From NCBI GenBank assembly GCA_964605235.1, contig CAZSBB010000012.1, forward strand, positions 1 through 64,000: a DNA stretch of 64,000 bases, given 5' to 3'. The notes below the pieces were generated by a model. It saw only the letters and a program-made list of their open reading frames with translations, had not been told where the DNA came from and searched no databases. This document shows, piece by piece, positions 8,223 through 15,567 of this stretch. The stretch comes from CAZSBB01 sp964605235 (lineage in GTDB: Bacteria; Planctomycetota; Phycisphaerae; Phycisphaerales; Phycisphaeraceae). Both the position numbers and the translations under genes were made by a program. Position 1 is the first letter of the stretch, and each line of letters starts with the position of its first letter.

Positions 8223-10214
8223 ATGATGGCGCACATGCACGCCCGGTGCCGGCCACTGCTGGGAATCTTCCTGTTGGCGCTGGCGACGCGCGCCGTTTAT
8301 CTGCTGCAGATCAGCGACAGTCCGCTCTGGATTCTGCTGCTGGGCGATGCGCAAGGCTACGACGCCTGGGCGCGGCAGATCGCCGGCGGCGCCTGGTGGG
8401 GTCAGCGCGTGTTCTATCAGGCGCCGCTGTATCCCTACTTCCTGGCGCTGATCTACGCGAGCGTGGGCCCAAGCCTGCTGGCGGTGCGCGCGGCGCAGAT
8501 CGTGCTGGGCAGCGCCGCGTGCGTGCTGCTCAGCGGCGCGACGGCGCGCTGGTGGGGCCAGCGCGCCGGCTGGATCGCGGGCATCATGCTGGCGCTGTAT
8601 CCGCCGGCGCTGTTCTTCGATGGGCTGATCCAGAAATCCGCGCTCGATGGTTTCCTCATGGCGCTGCTGCTGTGGACGCTGGCGTATGCGGGTGCGCGCA
8701 CCTGCCGCCGCGGATGGGTGCTGGTCGGGGTGACGCTGGGCTTGCTGGCGCTGACGCGCGAGAACGCGCTGGTGTTTGTGCCGTGCGCGTGGGCGTGGGC
8801 GTTGTGGCGGCCGACACGCGACGGTGGCGATGAAGCCGTCCCCCGGCAGAGCCGGGGGCTAACGGGGGGCGTGGTGCGGGCGGGGTGGGTGACGTTGGGG
8901 TTGCTGGTCATTCTGTTGCCGGTGGCGTTGCGGAACCTGGCGGTGGGCGGGGAGTTTCACCTGACGACCTCGCAGTTGGGGCCGAATTTTTACATTGGCA
9001 ATCATGCCGGCGCGGATGGCTCGTACACGCCGCTGCGGTTTGGGCGGGGCAATGTGCGTTATGAAGCCGACGACGCGCGGGAGCTCGCCGAGCTGGCGCT
9101 GGGGCGTGCATTGTCGCCGGGGGAAGTGTCGCGCTACTGGTTGACGCGGGCGTGGGATGACATCGCAGCCGACCCGTCGCGCTGGCTGCGGCTGCTGGGT
9201 TGGAAGGCGCTATTGACGACGACGGCCGTGGAAGTGGGCGATACGGAAGACCTGTACACCTATGCCGAGTCGAGCAGTCTGCTGCGCACGCTGAACGTCG
9301 GCTGGCACATGGGCGTCTTGCTGCCGCTGGCGGGTTTGGGCGTGGTGCTGCTGGGCCGGGAGTTGCGCCGGGGCTGGATCGTGCCGACGTTGGCGTTGGT
9401 GTACGCCGGCAGCGTGATCGCGTTTTATGTGTTCGCCCGTTACCGCCTGCCGCTGGCGCCGTTGCTGATGGTGCTTGCTGCGGGTGGATTGGCGAAGCTG
9501 CCTGCGGGCTGGCGCGGGCTGCGGGCGACACACCAAGCCGGCGCGGCAACCGTGGCGTTGCTGCTGGCGGCGGTGAGCAACTGGCCGGCGGTGTCGGTGG
9601 AGCGTTATCGCGGGATCACCGAGCACAACATTGGCGTCGAGCTGATGAACCAGCTCAACCAGCCGGCGGCTGCGTTGTCCCATCTGCAGCGGGCGATTCA
9701 TCTGGCGCCCAGCTACGCGCCGGCCTACAACGCGCTGGGGTTGGCACTGACGCGCCTCGACCGCGATGCCGACGCGCTTGCCGCCTACCAGCAGGCGCTC
9801 GCCCTGCGGCCCAATTACGCCGACGCCTGCTACAACCTGGCGCTGGCGCAGGAACGGCTGGGGCAACCACAGGCCGCCGCCGCCAGCTACGCGCGCACGC
9901 TGGAACTGGAGCCTCAACACGCGCAGGCGCACAACAACCTGGGCCTGCTGCTGGCGCGGGCCGGGGCGCTGGAACCAGCCATCACGCACTACCGGCAGGC
10001 GTTGGCGGCCGACCCGCGCCTGGCGACGGCGCACAACAACCTGGGCGTCGCGCTGGCGCGGCTGGGGCAATACAGCAACGCCGCGGCGTGTTTTGCCGCG
10101 GCGTTGCAGATTGATCCTGATTATGCCGACGCCCAGACCAATCTCGCCCGGGCGCAGGCGGCGATGGGAGCCGTGCCGGATGATCCTCAGACAGGATTGA
10201 CGCCCAGCAACTGA
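8223..10214 (+). CDS. ArnT/PMT-like membrane glycosyltransferase with TPR tail
   Basis: 663 aa. The N-terminal ~440 residues carry many hydrophobic helices and GT39/GT83-type features: GDAQGYDAWA in the first external loop (acidic active-site region) and FYQAPLYPYFLAL. Residues about 465-645 form five consecutive TPR units. This layout (lipid-linked sugar transferase plus TPR) recalls TMTC-type O-mannosyltransferases. It probably moves a sugar from a polyprenyl phosphate carrier to a protein or lipid on the outer face of the inner membrane. A family B palindrome is embedded in frame at residues about 206-214. The gene ends 28 bp inside the convergent surface-protein gene. ATGs at 8223, 8226 and 8235 are all possible starts; none has a strong ribosome-binding site. 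Confidence 0.8.
   Translation: MMAHMHARCRPLLGIFLLALATRAVYLLQISDSPLWILLLGDAQGYDAWARQIAGGAWWGQRVFYQAPLYPYFLALIYASVGPSLLAVRAAQIVLGSAACVLLSGATARWWGQRAGWIAGIMLALYPPALFFDGLIQKSALDGFLMALLLWTLAYAGARTCRRGWVLVGVTLGLLALTRENALVFVPCAWAWALWRPTRDGGDEAVPRQSRGLTGGVVRAGWVTLGLLVILLPVALRNLAVGGEFHLTTSQLGPNFYIGNHAGADGSYTPLRFGRGNVRYEADDARELAELALGRALSPGEVSRYWLTRAWDDIAADPSRWLRLLGWKALLTTTAVEVGDTEDLYTYAESSSLLRTLNVGWHMGVLLPLAGLGVVLLGRELRRGWIVPTLALVYAGSVIAFYVFARYRLPLAPLLMVLAAGGLAKLPAGWRGLRATHQAGAATVALLLAAVSNWPAVSVERYRGITEHNIGVELMNQLNQPAAALSHLQRAIHLAPSYAPAYNALGLALTRLDRDADALAAYQQALALRPNYADACYNLALAQERLGQPQAAAASYARTLELEPQHAQAHNNLGLLLARAGALEPAITHYRQALAADPRLATAHNNLGVALARLGQYSNAAACFAAALQIDPDYADAQTNLARAQAAMGAVPDDPQTGLTPSN
8839..8864. 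repeat. Family B palindrome inside a coding sequence
   Basis: CCCCCGGCAGAGCCGGGGGC followed by TAAC lies inside the glycosyltransferase gene. In the gene frame it reads PRQSRGL and does not create a stop. All other copies in the window are intergenic or at gene edges. Confidence 0.8.
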
Positions 10215-13200
10215 TTGCGCCACTGCTGGATTTCATCGAGCAGGTCGACCACGCCGTCGTTGTTGAGGTCCACGGCATCGGGTTCGATGAGCTGGGTGTT
10301 GAACGCCCGGCCCTGGCTGAAACGCTGCAGGATGCCGGTGTACCCGGTGTGGGCGAAGACATCGTTGCCGCGCCCGCCGGAGATGGTGGAGATCAACGAG
10401 CGGTAATTGACCAGGAAGGCGGTGTCGTCACCCGTTCCGAGCGTCGCGCGGAGCGTGCGGCGAATCTGGCTGCCGACGATCGCCAGGGCGTCGTTGCCCG
10501 CCCCGGTGTCGATGGTGACAGAGCCGCGGTAGTTGCCGTTGAGCAGGCTCACGCGGTCATTGCCGATGCCGGTGTTGAGGCGCACATCGCGGTTGGTGTC
10601 CACGTCATCGAACGCCACGGTGTCGTCGCCGGCGCCGGTGTCGAGGATGAAGGTGTCCGGCAGCGTGACGCCGCTGAAGCGCACCACGTCGTCGCCGCCG
10701 TTGGTCTGCACGGTCAGGCGATCCAGCCCGGTGGTGGAAGCGTTGAAGCTGCCCGCCGAGTTGGTGATGACGAAATCGAGCCCGCCGGCGGTGAAGGTGA
10801 AGGTTTCGTTTTCCGCACTGCCGCGAATGATCAGCTCATCGCGTTTGCCGGCGCCGCCGGTGAGGGTCAGGCCGCCGGGCAGGGCAAAGACGCCGCCCTT
10901 GGCGAAGTCGATGATGACCTTGGAATTGCGGGCGTCCACGGCATCGATATCCAGTTCGAACAGCGTGTCCGCCGGCTGACGCAGCAGTTCATTGCGGCGA
11001 TCCTTGACCACGATCTCGTCGCCGTCGAGGAAGATTTCGATATTGCCGCTGCTGCGGGTGAGGGTGGTGTCGGCGGTGGCGGCAAAGAACTCGAAGAAGC
11101 TGACGGTGTTGCTCACCTCATGGGTGACCGCGAGCATGGCGTTGCCGGTGGGGCTGTCGGCAGCGCTGATGAAGAGCACGCCTTCGGGGGAGATGTCGCC
11201 GGGCGCCGCCAGATGCTGCTGGAAGACGGGGGCGGTGGGGTCGGTGACATCGTAGACCAGCACGCCGCCGGGGCCGCGTTCCAAGCCGATGAAGGCATAC
11301 GTCCGGCCGCCGATGACGCCGGTGGTCACGCCTTCGGGTTCGGCGCCCTTGTTGTCGGAGCGGCTGTCGATGGTGGCGGGGTTGCCGCTGTCGGCATTGA
11401 AGAGTTCGGGGAACAGGGCGAAGGTGAGCTTGCCGACCGAATCGCTCGAGTCGAGCACGAGGTTGCCGAAGCTGTCCCAGATGGTCCAGGAGCGGGCGCC
11501 GTAGGTTTGCAGGCGTTCGTACTCGCCGTCGTGGTCGAGATCGCCGTCGATGCTGGAGACGCCCAGCCGGCCGGCGTTGTCATCGTCGTCCAGATCAAGC
11601 TGAGCGGTGAAGATGGCCGGGTCGAGGTCCAGGTCCTTGATGCGTTCATCTTCGCCGCGGTCGTCGCCTTCGTTGGCGGTGATGTAGTAGGTCTGGCCAT
11701 TGGCGGAGAAGCTGGCGATGGCGTCGGGCATGTACATGCCGTAGATCGGCCAGTTCTGGAAGTTGCCCGCCAGGGGATTGCTGCCTGGGCCATCGCGGTC
11801 GGTGGCGTCGAGCTGATTGCCCGGCGCGAAGGAGATGTGGCCGAAGATGATCTGGGTGGGATTGGGGTCCAGCGCGACCGAGCCGTCCTGGGGGATGGTC
11901 TGCGCGAGCAGGCCGAAGTCGTTGTCATTGACGATCATCAGCGAGCCATCGGGCAGCAGGGCGAGGCCTTCGACCTTGTCGCCGGCGACATAGCCCAGCG
12001 AAGGAATGTTGGTGACCTTGATCTTCAAGCCCGCCGCGATGCCCGCCTGCACCAGTTCATCGGGGGTGTGCTGCTCAAGCGTCTGGCCCGGCAGCAGCGC
12101 GGGGGCGTCCGGAGCGCGGAGGTTGGTGGCGTAGTTGATGTCGAACTCGAAGAGGTACTTCTTGGCGATTTCGCCCACGGTGCTGTCGCGCTCGACGACA
12201 TAGAACTTGCCGTTGCCGACGTAGACGGCATCGCCGATCTTGTCGACCTTGCTGTCGCGGTGGTCAGGCGCTTCGAGCAGATAGACGTACTCGGAAACGA
12301 CCTGGCTGGTGTTGGTGTCGAAACCCAGCACGCGGATGACATCGCTGGCGTTGGAAGCAGCGGTGTTGGGATTCGCCAGCGGGGTCTGGATGAAGGCGTA
12401 GAGGATGCCGGTGTCCGGGTCGAGGGCGACGGCTTCAAAACCGCGGTTGGCGCGGCGGGTGCTGTATTCCGCCGGCAGGGCTTCAGTGCCGTAGAAGCCG
12501 ACGGCCTGGCCGCCCAGCGCGCCGGTGCCGGCAGCGACGAAGCGGTCGATCAGCGCGCCATCAGCGCCGAAGTGGTAGATCGCGGGGCGGTATTCATCGA
12601 CCATCCAGTAGGTGCCGTCGCCCGCCATGACGATGCCTTCGAGGTCGGCGCCGAACGGATCGTAGGGCAGCACATTGCCGAACAGGTCGACGGGTTCTTC
12701 ATCGATGCCGGGGATGTTGGGCAGGCCGGTGATCGGCGTGGCGCCGCCGTCGCGGGTGAGCAGCGTGGTGTTGACGACTTCCACGGTGCCGCTGGTCGGA
12801 TCGACTTCGATGGTCAGCACGCGTGCCTGGTAATCCGGCAGGGCGAAGGGGCGTTCCAGTTCGCCATCGCCGTCGGTGTTGGTCGGCTCACCGTTGGGGC
12901 CGCGGTCGGGCACGGTGAGGAAGGTCATCTTGCCGGTCTGGGCGTCGGTGCCGACGTAGTGCAGGCCGGAGAAACCGCCCAGCAGAATGTCCTGGTTGGC
13001 GGCGGTCTGGCCCAGCACCAGCCCCGAGTTGTCGAAGACAAACTGTTCGAGCACCGCCGGGCCGCGACTGAAATCCTTCAGCCCCAGTGGGAGGACGTCA
13101 ATGATCTGCTCGGTGTTCAGGTCGATCACGGCGAAAGCGTTGGCTTCCTGCAGCGTGACGAAAGCCTGCGAACCATCGGGCGCGATGGCGATGTATTCCG

Positions 13201-13963
13201 GCTCGAAGTCCGCGCCGGCGGTTTTGCCGGGGAAAATGCGAATGCCCTTGGCGCGCAGCTCTTCCTCCCGGCCGTTGAACGCGGTGAAGTCGAGGTTGTT
13301 GACCGAAGCATTGAGCACGCCGGCCGAGAGGTCGATGATGCTGACCCCGCCGTTGGGATCGACCTCGCGCGGCTCCCCTTCGTTGGCGACCAGCACGCGC
13401 AGGCCGTCGGCGGTGAAGGTCAGCATGTCGGGCAGGGAGCCGACCTGGACATCATGCAGATGGGCGAGGGTCGCGGCATCGAAGAAAGCCACGGTGCCGG
13501 GGTCGGTGACATTCAGTGAACTGATCGCCGCCGCCACCAGGCCGTTCTTGACCGCCACGCTCTGAATGCCGCCGCCGAGGGCGGAGAGGTCGATGTGGTT
13601 GATGACCGCCGGGCCGCCGGGGGCATTGAGGTCGATCACCTGCAGGATCGGTGCACCTTCAGTGATGGCGAACGCATTGCCTGCCTGGGCGGCGCCGGTG
13701 ACGAACAGCCGGCCGGAGGCGGCATCGAAGGCGGAGATTTCCGCACCATCGAGCGCGACGGTGGCGGCCGTGTGGCCGAGGATGGTCGGGTCCTGAGTCA
13801 GCAGGTCGGGGAAGGTCGCCGACAGGAGGGCACGGGGTTCAAGCGCTTCAAGCTGCATCGCCTGAGGGCGCGGCTTGATGCTCGTTTTACGCCCGGCGGC
13901 GCGTCGTTGGTTTCGTTTGCTGAAGCGATCGAAGAAGCGCAGCGCTCGCCGTCCATGCCGCAT
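10187..13963 (-). CDS. Surface protein: beta-propeller/esterase-like phytase domain, RTX-like repeats
   Basis: 1258 aa. An Arg-rich start and LEALEPRALLSATF (38-51) match the planctomycetal LEPRxLLS surface-sorting signal. Residues about 60-300 and 730-960 look like a choice-of-anchor-I beta-propeller (repeated ..VIDL.., LRVLVANEGEP, TYYITANEGDDRG). Between them, about 330-640 resembles the esterase-like-activity-of-phytase domain (LTVPDRGPNG, DLEGIVMAGDGTYWMVDEY). Residues about 1080-1190 repeat TGAGDD/TGIGND/TGAGND/LGTGDD/GGRGND, a calcium-binding beta-roll pattern. The protein ends with one dockerin-like EF-hand, DLNNDGVVDLLDE. It is probably exported, calcium-stabilised and phosphoesterase-like, but catalytic activity is inferred. 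Its 3' end overlaps the convergent glycosyltransferase gene by 28 bp. Confidence 0.85.
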   Translation of the reverse strand: MRHGRRALRFFDRFSKRNQRRAAGRKTSIKPRPQAMQLEALEPRALLSATFPDLLTQDPTILGHTAATVALDGAEISAFDAASGRLFVTGAAQAGNAFAITEGAPILQVIDLNAPGGPAVINHIDLSALGGGIQSVAVKNGLVAAAISSLNVTDPGTVAFFDAATLAHLHDVQVGSLPDMLTFTADGLRVLVANEGEPREVDPNGGVSIIDLSAGVLNASVNNLDFTAFNGREEELRAKGIRIFPGKTAGADFEPEYIAIAPDGSQAFVTLQEANAFAVIDLNTEQIIDVLPLGLKDFSRGPAVLEQFVFDNSGLVLGQTAANQDILLGGFSGLHYVGTDAQTGKMTFLTVPDRGPNGEPTNTDGDGELERPFALPDYQARVLTIEVDPTSGTVEVVNTTLLTRDGGATPITGLPNIPGIDEEPVDLFGNVLPYDPFGADLEGIVMAGDGTYWMVDEYRPAIYHFGADGALIDRFVAAGTGALGGQAVGFYGTEALPAEYSTRRANRGFEAVALDPDTGILYAFIQTPLANPNTAASNASDVIRVLGFDTNTSQVVSEYVYLLEAPDHRDSKVDKIGDAVYVGNGKFYVVERDSTVGEIAKKYLFEFDINYATNLRAPDAPALLPGQTLEQHTPDELVQAGIAAGLKIKVTNIPSLGYVAGDKVEGLALLPDGSLMIVNDNDFGLLAQTIPQDGSVALDPNPTQIIFGHISFAPGNQLDATDRDGPGSNPLAGNFQNWPIYGMYMPDAIASFSANGQTYYITANEGDDRGEDERIKDLDLDPAIFTAQLDLDDDDNAGRLGVSSIDGDLDHDGEYERLQTYGARSWTIWDSFGNLVLDSSDSVGKLTFALFPELFNADSGNPATIDSRSDNKGAEPEGVTTGVIGGRTYAFIGLERGPGGVLVYDVTDPTAPVFQQHLAAPGDISPEGVLFISAADSPTGNAMLAVTHEVSNTVSFFEFFAATADTTLTRSSGNIEIFLDGDEIVVKDRRNELLRQPADTLFELDIDAVDARNSKVIIDFAKGGVFALPGGLTLTGGAGKRDELIIRGSAENETFTFTAGGLDFVITNSAGSFNASTTGLDRLTVQTNGGDDVVRFSGVTLPDTFILDTGAGDDTVAFDDVDTNRDVRLNTGIGNDRVSLLNGNYRGSVTIDTGAGNDALAIVGSQIRRTLRATLGTGDDTAFLVNYRSLISTISGGRGNDVFAHTGYTGILQRFSQGRAFNTQLIEPDAVDLNNDGVVDLLDEIQQWRNQLLGVNPV

Positions 13964-14071
13964 GGGTGGTGCTCCAAAGGTGAAGATTGTGTGAGGCCGT
14001 GTCGATTGCGAAAACAGAGGTGCGTGTTGTAGAGGCGGATCGTGAAAGGCAGATTGGGGAATGGTGAGACC

Positions 14072-14099
14072 TTGGTGAGGGTGTGATGAAGGCTATAAT
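14072..14099 (+). promoter_or_regulatory. Sigma-70-type promoter
   Basis: TTGGTG (14072-14077), 16-nt spacer, TATAAT (14094-14099). Transcription would begin near 14106, which rules out the ATG at 14083 and supports the ATG at 14128 as the start of the downstream gene. Confidence 0.55.
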
Positions 14100-14127
14100 C
14101 CGGCTAACCGGCGTTATGGGGGAGATC

Positions 14128-14481
14128 ATGTCCAACACTGAAATCAAGCAGCCGCAGGATGGGTTGTCAGAGGGTCCATTGCTTGATGCGGCAGGGAGTG
14201 GCGCTGCACTGCCGACCGACTGGCCGATCAAGATGCTGCTGTTGGGTGCTGCTTTGGCGATGGCGTTTGTGGTGCTGTTGACCACACACGACGGCGTCCC
14301 GCGGCAGATTCCGCAGATCATTTTTCTGCTGGCGGTGGCGTGGCGGGCAGGTCTGGCGGCACGCCGACGGGAACGCAACCGCAGATGTGTTCCTTACATG
14401 ATCGTTTGCTGGGGTTTCCCGCTGGTATGGGAAATCTTTGAGGTGATGGTGGTGCAACTGCGGCATGCCCTGGGCTGGTAA
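14128..14481 (+). CDS. Small two-helix membrane protein, unknown function
   Basis: 117 aa. Not recognised. The N-terminal ~35 residues are polar. Two hydrophobic segments follow (about residues 32-50, MLLLGAALAMAFVVLL, and 58-72, IIFLLAVAWRAGLAA), then an Arg-rich patch (RRRERNRR) and a Trp/Phe-rich amphipathic tail (CWGFPLVWEIFEVMVV). The ATG at 14128 follows GGGGGAG and lies downstream of a good promoter. It is divergent from the surface-protein gene. Codon choice is less GC-biased than in neighbours. Confidence 0.6.
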   Translation: MSNTEIKQPQDGLSEGPLLDAAGSGAALPTDWPIKMLLLGAALAMAFVVLLTTHDGVPRQIPQIIFLLAVAWRAGLAARRRERNRRCVPYMIVCWGFPLVWEIFEVMVVQLRHALGW

Positions 14482-14502
14482 CAGCGCGCTGGTGCACGTC
14501 GA

Positions 14503-14585
14503 TCACCCGCCGACTCGCGTCGGCGGCTCGGAGGAGGTTGGGCGCGGGTTGTCCTTCCGAGCCACCGACGCGAGTCGGTGGGTGA
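14503..14585. repeat. Extragenic palindrome, family D (CACCCGCCGACTCGCG...)
   Basis: Left arm CACCCGCCGACTCGCGTCGG and right arm CCGACGCGAGTCGGTGGGTG are inverted around about 30 bp, each arm itself containing CGAC/GTCG. A shorter relative is at 47548-47593. It separates two same-direction genes. Confidence 0.75.
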
Positions 14586-14625
14586 CCCTTGGCCACCACC
14601 CGCCCACCTGCCCTACCATGTGATC

Positions 14626-15165
14626 ATGTCATCCACCTCCCCACCGTTGCGGGCTGTGCTCCTGGGCAATGCCGGCGCGGGCAAGACCACGCTGTCGCGC
14701 CGGCTGATCGGAGCGCGCACCGACATCGCCCGGCTGTCGCTGGATGAAATTGCCTGGAACCCCGGCGTGCAGCGCAAGCCGCTGGCGGAAAGCCTCGCCT
14801 TGCTCGAAGCGTTCATGGCTGCTCACGCCCACTGGGTGATTGAGGGTTGCTATGGCGATCTGATAGCTGCGGCATTGCCCCACGCGACGGAGCTGCATTT
14901 CCTGAATCCGGGCGTGGACGTGTGCGTGGCGCACTGCCGGGCGCGCCCGTGGGAGCCGGAGAAGTTCCCGGATCGCGCGGCTCAGGACCAGATGCTGGCG
15001 AACCTCATCGAATGGGTGCAGACCTACCCCACCCGCACTGACGAGTTCGGCCTGGCGCGGCACCGGGAACTGTTCAACCAGTTCGCCGGCCCCAAAGCGG
15101 AGTATGTGAATGATGCCCAGCTTGGCCAGGCGGGCGCGCTCAGCTTTCCGTCATCGCCGCGATGA
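14626..15165 (+). CDS. P-loop nucleoside/adenylate-kinase-like protein (FlaR-type)
   Basis: 179 aa. A Walker A motif GNAGAGKTTLSRRL lies near the N-terminus, with LSLDEIAWNPG and WVIEGCYGDL following, a layout seen in small adenylate-kinase-like proteins annotated as FlaR or topology-modulation ATPases. It likely transfers phosphate to a small substrate in the cytoplasm; the substrate is not predictable. The ATG at 14626 is chosen as the start closest to the conserved strand, since upstream residues derive from the palindrome. The 3' end overlaps fliN (opposite strand) by 26 bp. Confidence 0.75.
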   Translation: MSSTSPPLRAVLLGNAGAGKTTLSRRLIGARTDIARLSLDEIAWNPGVQRKPLAESLALLEAFMAAHAHWVIEGCYGDLIAAALPHATELHFLNPGVDVCVAHCRARPWEPEKFPDRAAQDQMLANLIEWVQTYPTRTDEFGLARHRELFNQFAGPKAEYVNDAQLGQAGALSFPSSPR

Positions 15166-15409
15166 TGCTCTGGGGCGAGCCGATCTCTTTGACTTCCAGG
15201 CCGAAGTTTTCCCCGACCTTCACCGCCGTGCCGGTGCCGATGGCGCGGTTGTTCACCAGCAGCGTCAGCGGTTCCTCCGCCGACTTCTCCAGCTCCACGA
15301 TCGCCCCTGGCCCCAGCGCCAGCACATCGTCAAAACTCATGCGGTGCTTGCCCACCTGCACGATCACCGGCACTTGCAGATTCAGAATGGTGCGCAGATC
15401 CGTCGGCAT
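15140..15409 (-). CDS. fliN: FliN/SpoA-domain flagellar switch protein
   Basis: 89 aa, a stand-alone SpoA domain: LQVPVIVQVGKHRMSFDDVL, LGPGAIVELEKSAEEPLTL, LVNNRAIGTGTAVKVGENF and GLEVKEI follow the FliN C-terminal pattern closely. In flagellated bacteria FliN forms the base of the C-ring. Here no other flagellar or type III secretion gene is nearby; ftsK lies upstream on the same strand across a family A palindrome. The start at 15409 has no obvious ribosome-binding site. The frame closes 26 bp inside the convergent kinase gene. Confidence 0.85.
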   Translation of the reverse strand: MPTDLRTILNLQVPVIVQVGKHRMSFDDVLALGPGAIVELEKSAEEPLTLLVNNRAIGTGTAVKVGENFGLEVKEIGSPQSIIAAMTES

Positions 15410-15476
15410 AGTCGTGTTATCGGCTGGTCAGCGGCAGAGGCGTGAATCCCGTCCAGCGCCGGTCAAAGTATTTCCT

Positions 15477-15559
15477 GACGAGCCCCGACCGTGAGGGAGG
15501 GGTTGACTTCGCTTGATGGCGCCGGCGCCGTCACCCCTGGCTGACGCGCGGGGCTCGTC
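15477..15559. repeat. Family A palindrome after ftsK
   Basis: GACGAGCCCCGACC at the left and GCGGGGCTCGTC at the right are inverted, with AGGGGTTGAC/GTCACCCC-like internal pairing. It sits 9 bp after the ftsK stop and may double as its transcription terminator. Confidence 0.8.
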
Positions 15560-15567
15560 CAGACAGT

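Noticed and set aside
10349..13519. Very long open frame (over 1000 codons) on the plus strand
   Set aside because: It is antisense to the LEPRALLS surface protein; composition (Gly/Ala/Val/Asp-rich) is typical of the complementary frame in high-GC DNA, and no domain is recognisable.
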